Shown one piece after another: positions 1-11,444 of a stretch of DNA of 64,000 nt. The notes beneath the pieces are model-generated. The model saw only the letters and a list, made by a program, of their open reading frames with translations, did no database searches and was not told the DNA's origin. The stretch is from Quillaja saponaria (lineage: Eukaryota; Streptophyta; Magnoliopsida; Fabales; Quillajaceae): contig CM055612.1 in NCBI GenBank assembly GCA_029379385.1, positions 9,176,001-9,240,000 of the forward strand, read 5' to 3'. Every line of letters starts with the position of its first letter. Within the stretch, counting starts at the first letter, position 1. A program made the translations under genes and the position numbers.

Positions 1-345
1 ACTTTGGTCGCCATCTACTTCGGGGTTGATACATGTCCCCAGTACTGAAGTTGCGATAGTGTAAGAAATAAAGAGAGAAGGAGGAAACAAAGCAATTACT
101 GCTAGTATGATTTTGAACTGTTATTACACCAGGATCAGTAAGTCTAATTGTGTAGTTATTGTAATTGATTGCTTGGACATTGAATTTTACCGAGTGCAAA
201 GATAATACCGGAACATCATCTTCGCAGCCACTCAAATCTCGAGAGGGCCCACATCTTTTCGGATCGCCTTTTAATCGAAGGAAAACTAATGTTATGAATG
301 CTGCCACAGGAAGAAGGGACTGCACAAATAGGGATCTCTTAGGCA
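1..345 (-). pseudogene. LRK10L-type receptor kinase, N-terminal extracellular exon, cut by window edge
   Basis: Read on the minus strand, about 110 codons are open and match the cysteine-rich GUB_WAK_bind ectodomain of LRK10-like receptor kinases. The hallmark stretch CAVPSSCGSIHNISFPFRLK is followed by GDPKRCGP and by VQAINYNNYTIRLTDPG. The reading frame runs off the left edge, so the rest of the ectodomain and any kinase lie outside. Upstream of the cysteine motif the frame meets a TAA with no methionine between, and no clean signal peptide is visible in that frame, so the start is broken or sits on another exon. The other copies in this cluster are also broken, which favours a pseudogene. 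A functional gene with an unseen first exon is possible. Confidence 0.65.
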
Positions 346-377
346 ATGCATGGTTCCTTAGAGTAATTAGGAAATAA

Positions 378-1428
378 GGTAAGAAGGGAGGGTTTGTAAA
401 TATCAATCCTCGCAAACAATGGGGGAATAGTATCTTTTTGTCTTTTTTTTTTTTTTTAACATGGGGATAATAAAAGGAGAGAGAGCTCCAATCAGACTAT
501 TTATGTCTATTGCTGGTGCACGCAGTAGACAGTATGAAGTTAGAGCATAGCTAATAGCTTACATACCTGTCATGTTGTTGACGCATTTGCATGTTTAAAT
601 CCTAAAGCAGACACTCTAAATAATGGGAGATGCCATTCACAAACATTAATTAATTACTTGAGTGGTGACGATGATGAAGAGTCGCCGCCTTACTTGTAAC
701 CAAACAAAAGCAGAGAAAAAACAAAAGAACCGTGTTTTACGCTGTGCCACTGGGGGTCAAGATTCTTTTGTTGAGGAAGAGCATGCGCAAGTCGACCTGT
801 TATTTAAGTTTCATGTGCAGCCAAAACACTTGAACAAAAAAAAAGAGAGCATGTGCAAGGCATTGGCTTTAAATTAATACATACAATGGGCTACACGCTG
901 CAAAACGTGTCATGCATTTGTCTATTGTGAGCTCCAAAGTCAAGAAATATGTATTCCTCCTAAACTAATAGCCCAACTACTTAAGAAAATAAAATTATAA
1001 TTTAATCGAAAATTACACAATCTAATTATTCATAGGGAATTAATCTATATTATAAATTTTAAAATGCATCTTGACATATGATTCATCCAACAACAACTTT
1101 ACTGTATTAATTTTTATGTCACGTTGGTTGGTATTGTGCACTTTAAATTAAAGCAATTCAAGTCTATTGCAAGCATTAGCTCAGTGGAATGATTAAGTTA
1201 CATTAAGTGAAAAAGGTATTGTGCAACGTGGGAGCTGTAAAATAATAATTAAGTATACTAAGTTATAATTCTAATTATATTTGATAAAAAGGGCCGTTTA
1301 CTGTCAAAAAAAGATCAAGAAGTTTCCAGGAACGAGCTCCTCACATGATTCACAAGTTAATTAGTTAAACATGGGAGAAGAAAGAAGAGAGATGTTATAA
1401 TTAAGGTGAAAATTAGAGAGGCTGTATT
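378..1428. other. Intergenic spacer between divergent LRK10L copies
   Basis: This AT-rich spacer separates the minus-strand copy at the left edge from the plus-strand copy that follows. Short open frames here have no recognisable protein motifs. Promoters of both flanking copies would have to lie here, but I see no convincing element. Confidence 0.5.
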
Positions 1429-1488
1429 ATGCAAGCTGCTGTCTGCATGACTCCTCAGGCAAATAGTGTCTTGAATATCACTATCACA

Positions 1489-3671
1489 ATGGTCAGCACC
1501 TACCATTACGTTTTCTTGTTTTTAATATTAATCATGCTCATTTCTAAGCTTGGAGCTGCCGAGGAAACTAGTTATACTGACTGCAATGAATCAAGGTGCG
1601 GATGTAATGGACCAATTATTCGTTTTCCATTCAAACTCAAAGGTAGACAACCGGATCACTGTGGCCATCCTGGTTTTGATCTATCTTGTACAGATAAACA
1701 TGAGACAGTCCTCGAGATCATACCTGAAGGAGCATCTTCTGATCTTCCTGTAACACTTTTCGTCAAAAGCATTGATTATGAATATCAGCGGATTCATGTA
1801 TATGATCCCAAAAACTGCCTTGCAAAAACACTTATGAGACTCGCCAATTCATCATTTTATCCTTTCCAATTCAATTCAGTGTACAGAGGTAACATCACTT
1901 TCTTAACTTGTACTTGGCCGAGGTATCTTCGTGGATCCCTGGATCCATCTTATGGATATACCCAAACAGTATCTTGATCAATGACATAGATATATTCTCC
2001 TGCCCAATTTTAGCAGTTGGATTAAAGACTATGGTTGTTGACAATGACCTTTTATCTTGTACAAGAATGCTTGATGTTTCATCATTTCCAGGGGAAGTTT
2101 ATGGCCCTAGGGATGCTAATAATTTGACATTAAGATGGACAGAACCGATTTGTATTAACTGCGAATTGGAAGGCAAGAAATGCAGATTTAAGAACAATAA
2201 TGCAACTGAAGGTGAAATTGAATGTTTTGGCTCCTACAAACCTATGAAGAAATGCAGACCAACTGAATTACTTGTTACAGTTGAGTTATACTTATCAGAA
2301 AGCTATTTTACAATAATTACATGTCATTTAGATGGAAGATTTTCTTGCTCTTTTGATATACAATTGTTAATTTAATGTGCAGGTTTGGTACTAGGTTCAA
2401 TTATTACTCTGCTAGTGGTCAGTGCAGTACTATATTACATCTTCATCTTTTATAAAACCAAAGAAGACGATGAAGCAAGGGTGAAAAAATTCTTGGATCA
2501 TTACAGAGCACTCAAGCCAGTAAGATTCTCTTATGCTGATGTTAAGAGGATTACTAATCAATTTAAGGATAAGTTAGGTGAAGGAGCTCATGGAACAGTT
2601 TTTATGGGAAAGCTTATCAAAGAAAATGAAATCCACCATGTTGCAGTCAAGCTTCTCAATAATGATTTGGAGGGAGACTGGGAAAGGGTTCATAAATGAA
2701 GTAGCGACAATGGGAAAAATTCACCATGTTAACGTGATTCGTTTGGTTGGCTATTGTGCTGATGGATTTAAACGTGCTTTAGTCTATGACTTCTTGCCAA
2801 ATGGTTCACTTCAAAAGTTCATATCTTCACCGGACAAAGAGGACATTTTTCTTGGCTGGGACAAGTTGCAAGAAATTGCAGTTGGCATAGCCAAAGGAAT
2901 TGATTATCTTCATCAGGGTTGTGATCAACGAATTCTTCATTTTGATATCAAACCTCATAATGTTTTGTTGGACCAAAGTTTCACTCCAAAAATTTCTGAT
3001 TTTGGTCTGTCCAAATTGTGCTCTAAAAATCATAGTACCGTGTCTATGACACTAGCCAGGGGAACCATGGGCTACATTGCCCCAGAAGTTTTCTCTAGAA
3101 ACTTTGGGAATGTGTCTTACAAATCGGATGTATACAGTTATGGAATGTTGTTGCTCGAAATGGTTGGAGGAAGGAAGAATGAGATGAAAGTTGAAGATAC
3201 TTTCCAAGTTTTTTACCCGGAAATGGATTCACAAATTTATTGAAGGTGAAGACATCCACATAGATATTAAAGAAGAGGGAGATGTCCAGTATTGCAAAGA
3301 AACTAGCCACTGTGGGACTTTGGTGCATCCAGTGGCATCCAGTGGACCGTCCATCCATGAAAATTGTGCTACAAATGTTGGAAGGAGATGCAGATGAGTT
3401 GTTAATGCCTCCTAATCCTTTTGAATCAGCAAGCTTAACAAGACCAAGCGTAACTAATCTGCCATGCCAGAGGTATGAAACTGGAGTTAGAAGTAATTCA
3501 AGAAATAGAATGAACATATATAAATGTGTATATCAATTTCATTCCAGCTGTGCTTATCATGGATTGGTATCTTTACTTTCATATCTCATTATTAGAGACT
3601 CTAGTTCTGTATTTTCTTTTGTAGTCTGTAACACTATTTATTTTCAATTCATAAATGTCTGTGACTTTTAA
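1489..3671 (+). pseudogene. LRK10L-type receptor-like kinase with four frameshifts
   Basis: The translation starts at ATG 1489 with a hydrophobic signal peptide and continues into a GUB_WAK_bind-like ectodomain (CGCNGPIIRFPFKLKG, GFDLSCTDKH, YDPKNCL, RLANSS). A single intron ends with the AG just before 2384. The second exon starts with a membrane span (LVLGSIITLLVVSAVLYYIF) and a kinase domain: G-loop LGEGAHGTVFMG, VAVK lysine, [11 protein letters not shown] catalytic loop (non-RD type), DFGLSK, and GTMGYIAPEVF. The frame changes once in exon 1 between about 1915 and 1985. It then changes by apparent one-base insertions near 2680 (after EGD), near 3222 (at YPEW) and near 3285 (before IAKKLA). 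The last frame supplies GLWCIQWHPVDRPSM and the C-terminal tail. ATG 1429 lies upstream in the same frame, but alignment with the next copy favours 1489. LRK10L kinases act at the plasma membrane. This copy cannot make a full protein as it stands. Confidence 0.8.
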
Positions 3672-3984
3672 TCTATAGTTTTCTTATGTTCATATTGTCA
3701 TGCATAATAATTAAGTATAGGATAAACGAAAGAAACCTTTAAGTAGCATTTGTGTCAAACTGTGATGATATTCCAGAGTGCAGGCCAATAGGGGTTGTCA
3801 CTTTTGACCTGGCTTTAGTTTATATTTTCTTATTTCTATGAAAAGGACTTCTACATGCATGACCAATTCATAAATTCTGGAATTAACCTAGACAACAATT
3901 CATATTTGTATAGAAATTAGTACTTACTAATTGGCAAAAGGCTAAGCTCAAACGCTGCCGGCACTCTTTTACCGGTCAATCAAA
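3672..3984. other. Short spacer between two tandem kinase copies
   Basis: About 300 bp of AT-rich DNA joins the 3' end of one LRK10L copy to the start of the next on the same strand. Nothing else is recognisable. Confidence 0.5.
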
Positions 3985-5598
3985 ATGGTCTGCTTAAGGT
4001 ATCTCTTTTGCTTGTCATTCATGGTATTGCTGTTCGTCAAGCTTGGAGCAGACCAAAATGAGTGTCAGGTATCAAGGGGTGGACTTTATGGCCCTCCTGT
4101 TCGATGTCCATTCCAACTCAAACACAAGATAGCAAGTCTTCTCTTGACAATCAGCAACTACCGAGGTGCCTATCCGGGGTTTGATCTGTCTTGTACAGAT
4201 AAACATGAGGCCCTTCTTCAGCTCAAGCCTGCAGCAGCATCTTCTTCTGTCCCAGTAGAATTCTTAGTCAAAGCATAGATTACAAATCTCAAGTGATTCA
4301 AGTATATGATCCTAAAAATTGCCTTATAGGAAAGCTTCTAAGACTTGCCAATTCCTCCATTTCTCCATTCCAATTTGAATCTGCTGCCAACATCACTTTT
4401 TTCAACTGTTCTTCTTCATCAAAGAAAGACAAAGGACACGGATTTAATATTGCCTCCTGTCCAATTAACGCCATCAGATCGTCTGGTGATGTCGGTGATA
4501 ATTCAGACGTAGTAGGTTGCTCCAAATTGGTTGACATTTCGTCTGCTGAGCAGAGCACATAATTTACAGAGAGAACAAAAGCATTCTCAAACTGACGTGG
4601 TTAAAACCGAATTGTAGTAAGTGCGAAGAAGAAGGAAAGAAATGTAAACTGAAGAATAATGACATTCATGAAGTTGAAATTGAATGTTGCAACATTCCCT
4701 AATAAAGGTAGTTCTTTTGCTTTCATGGCTATTCTAATATATATATACATGGGTTCACTACTTTTGCTATCCCAGTTGCACTGCAAAAGTAATATATGGC
4801 GTTTAATTAAATTGCTATTTTTGACAGGATACATCAACCATAGTAATTGTTACAGTTGACTTCTCTAACTTTTAAAATTACTTTCATTCTGTTTTTCCTT
4901 CTTCATCTTCCAAGAGAAAGTCAATTGATAAAGTTGTATGAATTCTCTTTAACATGTAGGTGCAATCTTATGGATCTTTCCTTTTCATGCTAGCAGCTGT
5001 TGGAGTCTTTCATAATTACAGCTTATATAAAGTAACACGTGCATCAAGCAAGGATTTAAAAGTTTTTAGAAGATCACAAATCAATTTGATAATAAATTGG
5101 GTCAAGGAGGATATGGAATATTGTTCAAGGACAAGTTTCAAATGAAATCCTTGTTGCTGTCAAGATCCTCAATCAGTCCAAGGGAGATGGGGAATGAGTT
5201 CATAAGTGAAGTTGGACTAATGGAAAAGTTCACCATGTCAATGTTGTTCCGCTTGGTTGGCCTCTGTGCTGACGGATATCTTCAAGCTCTTGTCTATTAT
5301 GAATAGTTACCAAATCACTCGCTTGAAAAGTTCATATCTTCCCCTGATACAGAAAAAAGTGTTTTGGTTGGGAAAAGCCAAAAGATATAGTTTTTGGCAC
5401 AGCCAAAGGAATTGAGCCCCCAGGTTGTGATCAATAAATTCTTAACTTTGGTATCAAACCTCACAACGTATTATTGGATCATAATTTTACTCCTAAAATT
5501 TCTGATTTTGGTCTGGCTATACTGTGTGCCAAGCATCAGAGTGTAGTGTCAGTGACTACAGCTAGAGGAACAATAGGTTAAATTGCACGAAGTTTTCT

Positions 5599-5606
5599 CA
5601 AGGAAC
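5599..5606. repeat. Left 8-bp target-site duplication of the hAT element
   Basis: The word caaggaac is repeated exactly at 6359-6366 on the other side of the element, and occurs once in kinase homology when the insert is removed. Confidence 0.85.
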
Positions 5607-6358
5607 CAATGTTTTAAAAAGCAGACACTAGGCAAAGGCTCACTTAAGTATAAACAAAAAAATTAAAATATTCTTAAGAGAATATATATAATGATAGTGG
5701 GAATGTGAGGTTCAACTAAACATATATATATATATACACCAAAAACATTGTATTAAAGATTTAAAGCTTATGGAATAACACATGAGCCATTTCTAACTCC
5801 AAGTCAAGTTCAAAAAAGAATGTAAACGTAAAATTCAGATGCAATCATCTTTCAAAAAATAGTTCTTCCTCCTATTCATGAGTTGCTCATTATCTCATCC
5901 TCATCAATAGGACCAACATCACCTCAATCACCATCATTAGAATTGTAACATTCATCATCTTCTTCTAATAACTCCTCGTGTTCATGTGCTTAGTTCTTCG
6001 TTGTAGAACTTGAATCATAAATGCTCTTGACGTAGCTCTTGTGTGAGATCTTTTTAAACCCTAAATATATTTTTTGGAAAGAATAAGGTCTTGTGGTTTT
6101 TATAAGTAGAAGGACTTAAAGTTTGTATGGCTTTTGTAAATTTTACATTAATTATGTATTTTCTCTAGATATATACATATATATATTATTATGATTCAAA
6201 CAAACAAGGCCCAAAAAAAAAAAAACTATTAGTGCCTGGGCAAGTCAGGAGTGCGCCTCACCTATCAGTGCCTCGCCCAAACCAAACTAGGCACTGTAGG
6301 TGCACCTCCTCTATACCTAGCACCTAGGCGCGCCTAAAGTGTGATTTTCACAACACTG
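5607..6358. mobile_element. Non-autonomous hAT-type DNA transposon, 752 bp, inside a kinase pseudogene
   Basis: The element is bounded by a perfect 8-bp direct repeat, caaggaac, at 5599-5606 and 6359-6366, the target duplication size of the hAT superfamily. Its ends are imperfect inverted repeats: the left end reads CAATGTTTTAAAAAGC and the right end, reverse-complemented, CAGTGTTGTGAAAATC. Removing the element and one duplication rejoins the kinase homology (FSRNFG-type region). The right inner part is rich in ggcgcgcc and cctaggcg-like words typical of subterminal hAT regions. No transposase frame is present. A short minus-strand acidic stretch near 5870-5995 (HEELLEEDDECYNSNDGD) could be a remnant of coding sequence from a larger parent, which is an inference. 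Confidence 0.88.
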
Positions 6359-6366
6359 CAAGGAAC
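6359..6366. repeat. Right 8-bp target-site duplication of the hAT element
   Basis: This is the partner of the copy at 5599-5606, with all eight bases identical. Confidence 0.85.
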
Positions 6367-6747
6367 TTTGGGAAGGCTCGGATGTTTACAGTTTTGGAAT
6401 GTTGCTACTCGAAATGGTTGGAGGGAAGGACAATGGCACAGAAATTTGCTACCCGAAGTGGATTTATAGTCTTTTAGAAGAAGGAGACCTACAAATCCAA
6501 GTCGTGGAAGAGAAAGATGTTGAAATTGCCAAGAAACTAGCAATTGGGACTCCGGTGCATTCAGTGGTATCCAATTGATCAACCATCTATGAAAGTTGTG
6601 ATCCAAATGCTGGAAGGAGATTGTGATAAATTATCCATGCCTCCTAACCCTTTTGTTGCCTCAACAGGATCAACCAGCAGAACAAACTCTTGCAATCCTA
6701 AAAGGCGTGTGAACCAAGAGTTGGAAATTATTCCAGAACCAGAGTAA

Positions 6748-7021
6748 TTTATCTGATTTTCACAGGCATGACTATTGTTGTGACTTGATATATGCACGTA
6801 TGGTTTCTCCAAAAGTTTTCACTATCTGAATATATAGAACTTTTGCAATCAATCTTCAATATAGGAAATCAGAAAATGTGACTATTACAATTTCTGGCAA
6901 GTTTAGACGATATACAGTAGTGGAGATGTTGGATTTGTATAAATTACATCAAGAATCAAACAGATTGACTCTAATTAATCAAGCGAAGAAACTAATAACA
7001 ATGTTGGATTTGTATAAAAAT
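6748..7021. other. Spacer between convergent kinase pseudogenes
   Basis: AT-rich sequence lies between the 3' ends of the plus-strand copy and the minus-strand copy. It contains the short repeated phrase atgttggatttgtataaa at about 6926 and 7001. No gene is visible. Confidence 0.4.
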
Positions 7022-8904
7022 TAGCATCCTCATTTGGCAGATCTTCTAGAGATAGGAATGGCTTGGGAGGCATTTCTGGATATTCAACTTCTTCAAGCAT
7101 CTCCACTACTTGTTCATGGACGGACGATCACTTGGGTTCATCTGTATGCACCACAATGCCGCTATGATCATTTTCTTCACTATCTTCTTTTCCTCCTTTG
7201 TGAAATAAGAAATTTCTATATCTTTCCCATCAATGATTTGATCATAAACCCAGGATGGGAAATAACTTTGACTTAAATTTTCAAAATGGGTTCAAATTCT
7301 TCCTTCTCCCTGCCATTTCTATCAATAACATTCCCAAACTATAGACATCAGCTTTATAGGAGACACCAACAATGTTTTTATAGAACAGCTCCGGAGCCAT
7401 TTACCCTATAGTTCCTCTTGCTGCTGTCAAAGTCACAATGCTATCATCTACTGAATAAAGCTTTGCAAGTCCAAAGTCTGACACCTTTGGAGTGAAATTT
7501 TCATCAAGAAGAATATTAGGAGGTTTGATATCGAAATGCAAAATCTGCTTGTTTCAACCCTGACGTAAATGTGCAATTCCATGAGCTATACCCATAGAAA
7601 TCTGGTACATTTTCTCACAAACTCAAGGGTATTCTCTCCCCTCTTTGAGAAAAATATATCTATCAAGAGAACCCCAGGCATGAACTCACATATAAGAGCA
7701 CGTTTTGATCCCTCAACACAATGCAGCACCCTAAAATTAGCACCAAATTAAAGTGCTGAATCCTTGCAATTGTTGCAACTTCAATGATAAAATCTTGACC
7801 ATTAGCCTTAGACTTACCCAACATCTTTACTGCTACAACTTGTCCACTCCGAAGTTTTCCTTTAAAAACAGAACCAAGGCTACCTTCACCCAATTTGTCC
7901 TCAAAACCCTTGGTCATTTTCTAATATGTGACTAGAAGTACCTTATTGGCATCAGGCTGTTGTTACTCTGAAGAAAATCTTCAATAGATACATGGATAAA
8001 TGCCTCCTTCGCCACTTGAATATCAGAAGAATTATTACACATGGAGTCCCAAGTTTAACTTTATGCAATGTGGATTCCAGAGTATGTATAGGAATCACAG
8101 AATTAGTATGTATGAGTTTGGCTATAAAGCACATTCAAACATCACATGTCATGGTAATTTGGTATGCTGATATATGTTCTCCACATATCTTTGTTCAATC
8201 TCAAAACTTAAATTTTAATTCACTCATTCAAACTAGATGACCAACTTGTTTCTTATTTCATTTCGAAAGAAACACAAATATAACAAATTCGAAATTTTAG
8301 TGGGTCTCGAGCAATTTTTAGGTTTTTTTTTCTAATGATGTATCTTTAAGACACTCGTTGAGGCAATATTTATAAATTTTTGGCATGTTCAAACATAACT
8401 CATAATCTCTTCCCTTACCGCCCCAACAACCCTAATTGTGAGGAGAAATGCAATCTTACCAGTGATATACATTACATATGGATAACTAGCTGCAAGATCT
8501 GCAAGATATGAATCAGAAAAACTAATAATTACAAAAAGGCAAATCGTTTAGCCAAATAAAAAAGCAGCGAACTAATGTGTGACTAAAATCAGAGACTTAG
8601 ACTGTACAAAGAGTGACCATACCTAGGCATAACCACCCAACATGGTTGAACTGAAAAACCCTACATATATATATCCAAGAACAAATTTCTCATTAGCTGA
8701 AGAGCCAGAGTCAACATAATGAATTATATGTAGAATTGCAGATCCTCTGTAGTCCATTAGGTTAGATATTTTAAATTTTGTATTTACTGTAGGTAAAATA
8801 GTGTTTTTCAAAAATAAAATATACATTTATCTTCAATTTCTATTGAATTTCTAAATCCATTTTGCAAAGAAAATTTTCTTAAAGATTTTTCCAAGATAAG
8901 TTTA

Positions 8905-9000
8905 CAATCTTTTTTTTTAACATCCAGTGATATCAAAACCCATAAAAAGTCAAGAAATGTATCTTACATCCTTAACCACTAAGTCAACTCTTTAAGACAA
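8905..9000 (-). repeat. Possible tRNA-derived SINE relic with poly-A end
   Basis: On the minus strand the stretch has a box-A-like phrase (GACTTAGTGGTTAAGGATG), a weak box-B-like phrase about 45 bases on, and then a run of nine A. This resembles plant SINE fragments of the Au type. It is short, decayed and lies in the presumed intron of the kinase pseudogene, so the call is tentative. Confidence 0.3.
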
Positions 9001-9240
9001 CAATCTTCGGATGAGTGTGTGAGAGATTATCTATGGCCTCGGATCATACCGTACCGCAATTACTTCTTCTGGAGACATAATTATGGTAGCAATTGTCCAC
9101 CTAATCTTGAAGCTCCCCACTGGAATCATTTAATCTGCATAAACTCTCCTTTCCACAATAAAAATGACAACGGAAATCCAACCAAGACACCTCAAATCCA
9201 TAGACTAAGGCATAGTAAATGTCAGTGTACAAAACGATAA

Positions 9241-9272
9241 TGTTGATCTTGATCTTGATCTTGATCTTGATG
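9241..9272. repeat. Hexanucleotide microsatellite inside a pseudogene exon
   Basis: Four tandem copies of ttgatc/gatctt occur here. On the minus strand they translate as repeated Lys-Ile, between two conserved blocks of the LRK10L ectodomain, so the expansion occurred within formerly coding DNA. Confidence 0.7.
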
Positions 9273-10127
9273 TTCTCATCCTCTCTCCAAAAACTGGAAG
9301 CAACGTTCATGTCAAGCTTAACGAACAACCAACAAAGAGACGTCAAAGCAACTGACTTCATATGCCAACCAACTTCAAGTCCTTCCCCTGTAAGGAGCCA
9401 ATGACTGCGTAATTATATCCACCACCAACACAGTCAGCAATATCCACATACACATATCGAGAATTAATCACAGGATTGTCACAGTTTAAGTAAATTATAG
9501 GAATAGGTAATCCGTCAGTTTTCGACAAGAATGTATTGTCCATAGGCATATGGATCACCATAACTAAAGTTTATGAAGTTCAAGAAATAACATGAATGGC
9601 GAAGCAACAAGTCGGATTGTGAAGTTGATGTAATTGATTGCCTCCATGTAGTATTTTCCCGAATACAAATATAACACTGTAACATTATTTTCCCAAGCTA
9701 ATTCAAACCAAATCGTGTTGGATCACCTTTCAGTCGAAATGGATAGCTTATGCTGTGAATTTTGCCGCACGAAGAAGGTGCAGAATAGCAGGTTGGTTGG
9801 AAGGTAATAACAATAACGACAACAACCATGAATTTTCTTCCTGCAAAACAGCAGGCCTTTCCAGAAAACATATTGTTGAAAGACAGATGCAATTGCAGAT
9901 GACAGATATGTATTGTGGATATTGATAAACAAATACGTGATCACTATACTGTTAAGTATTAAATATGTGAATGTCAATTTTTTGGATTTAGAGGCAGAGA
10001 AATTGTGAGGCAGATTGCATATAATAATGTAACTAAAGCAATCAATCACTATCTCGAAACCTATATTGTCCACTAAACTTAACCAAAAAATACTAGTATT
10101 CTTAAAAATTATTAGTGTGAGAGGTCC

Positions 10128-10260
10128 TAAGATTGTAATAAATTATCCAAGCCTCCTAAATTCCAAGCCTTTTGCCTCTACAGGTCCAACCAGAAGAAAT
10201 GCTAACAATCCCCTAAGACGTGCAAGAGCAAGAAATCATCACTGTATTAAAATATATATG
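10128..10260 (+). pseudogene. Orphan C-terminal fragment of an LRK10L kinase
   Basis: The plus strand here matches the 3' end of the copy at 6600-6740 at the nucleotide level: both carry an agattgt-ataaattatcca-gcctcctaa phrase followed by sequence for PFASTGPTRRN (versus PFVASTGSTSRTN). No kinase domain lies upstream, where the neighbouring sequence is the start region of a minus-strand pseudogene. The fragment is therefore what remains of a fifth copy after deletion or rearrangement. Confidence 0.6.
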
Positions 10261-10280
10261 TTACTGTGTCATCTATAAGA

Positions 10281-11390
10281 CATGATACTCAATATTTGTG
10301 TGTTTTTGTTTGTAATCATTGAATTTTTTAGTTTTTCCATGTACAAGACATTGCCTGTATAGAAATTATTTTTTGTATACGATAAAAAATTATCTTGGCT
10401 GGTGCTCTTTGTCTTTTACTATGAAGCCAGTACAAGTCTTAGTACTCTCCAAGTTATTATTTTTTTCCTTCTGATCCATAGGTGGGCTAAACAAGGAGAG
10501 ATAGTCCAGTCTCCATTCTCAAGTTTATCTGTTACATTAGAGTATGCTAAATGCTAGTGTATACAATATACTCACATGACTAGGATCTTATTATTTACTA
10601 GCGGTACTATATTTTCATTTCCTCATAGATGTTGTAAAATCACTAAGTACAAGCAATTCTGAGTGAGCTGCTATTGCTCAGCCAATATAAGGATACCTGA
10701 CTAGAGATAGTAAGTTGTTTCCTTTTTCTCTTCTTCTTCTTCTTCTTCTTGGATCCCATTTTAAACAAATTAACATCATTATCACCAGCAAGTACAATGA
10801 ATTAGGAGGTAGGGAGATAGGTCCCATTACATCAGTGGGAAAACATTAATAGAATAAAATGAATTCTAGTTTATTTTGTGAACCGTAACCACTGCACAAG
10901 GCTTTCTAACCGAAGAGAAAGAACCATGCGGTTCAGTGTTTCTCAGTATGAGATTCCCATTTAGAAATCTAGCATTTGCTTGTTTTGTGACTATCTTAGA
11001 GGTTCTATAATAGAGTACGTCATGCCCAAACATATATCTTTGTTCCCCTTCAAAGCAATTTCCACAAGACAATCATGTTTCAGCTAGCTCTTTCATTTAG
11101 CGAACTCTAGCACATCCAAGGTGGTTTGCAGCCTAACATTGTCATCCCTAAAATCTGCTAGCTAACTTATCTACAATGCCCTACCTCTGTTTTTTTCTCT
11201 TTAAGAATAATTGAGGCTAGAGACCTCAAACACCCAACAGAACAAAGATCTAATCAAAGGGTTCAAGAATAACCAGAAAAATAGTTGCAACAATTACCAA
11301 TAAAACTTCATATTTTATTCTTCCATTCAAAACACTTAACAGCCATCGCTCATTAGTTCTAAATAAAAATGAGGGAAAAAAATAGATTAC
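10281..11390. other. Spacer between the kinase cluster and SDHAF4
   Basis: There is no coding sequence I can recognise. A CTT-rich run (cttcttcttcttcttctt, near 10730-10750) is a small microsatellite. The right end probably includes the 3' UTR of the minus-strand gene that follows. Confidence 0.45.
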
Positions 11391-11444
11391 AAGAAAATGA
11401 AGAGCAACATGAATTTTGATTCCTGTAAATTATTACTAATAAGC

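Larger units (their letters stand above)
3985..6747 (+). pseudogene. LRK10L-type receptor-like kinase, decayed and split by a hAT element
   Basis: This is a second plus-strand copy in tandem with the one at 1489. ATG 3985 opens a signal peptide (CLSFMVLLFVKLGA) and a cysteine ectodomain. The frame breaks near 4275 (after VEFLVKA) and resumes as YKSQVIQVYDPKNCL and NITFFNCSSS, then stops near 4562. The kinase exon from about 4960 is heavily decayed: the G-loop (LGQGGYG) is out of frame with its flanks, and the catalytic loop region around 5440-5520 keeps [14 protein letters not shown] and DFGLA-like traces only. A 752-bp element interrupts the kinase at 5607-6358. Beyond it come SDVYSFGMLLLEMVGG-like sequence and the tail IQWYPIDQPSMKVVIQMLEG, again with a frameshift near 6545. 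The copy cannot encode a working kinase. Confidence 0.8.
7022..9892 (-). pseudogene. LRK10L-type receptor-like kinase pseudogene on the minus strand
   Basis: On the minus strand the ectodomain exon (about 9892 to 9101) starts with a hydrophobic leader and APSSCGKIHSISYPFRLKGD. After an in-frame stop and frame changes it continues with PIPIIYLNCDNP, SRYVYVDIADC, SVALTSLCW and YALVYGFEVSWLDFRC. A gap of about 1.1 kb (probably intron plus debris) precedes the kinase exon at about 7963 to 7022: [54 protein letters not shown]-stop-[21 protein letters not shown] and the tail MPPKPFLSLEDL. The tyrosine expected after GTIG is a TAA, and several frame changes follow. The order and motifs match the plus-strand copies nearby. 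The catalytic loop is again the non-RD HFDIKP type. Confidence 0.78.

Noticed and set aside
662..877. 71-codon plus-strand frame near the left edge
   Set aside because: Basic and low-complexity, with no motif and no matching neighbour; it is most likely chance.
3095..3517. 140-codon minus-strand open frame
   Set aside because: It is antisense to a kinase domain with clear plus-strand motifs, so it is a shadow frame.
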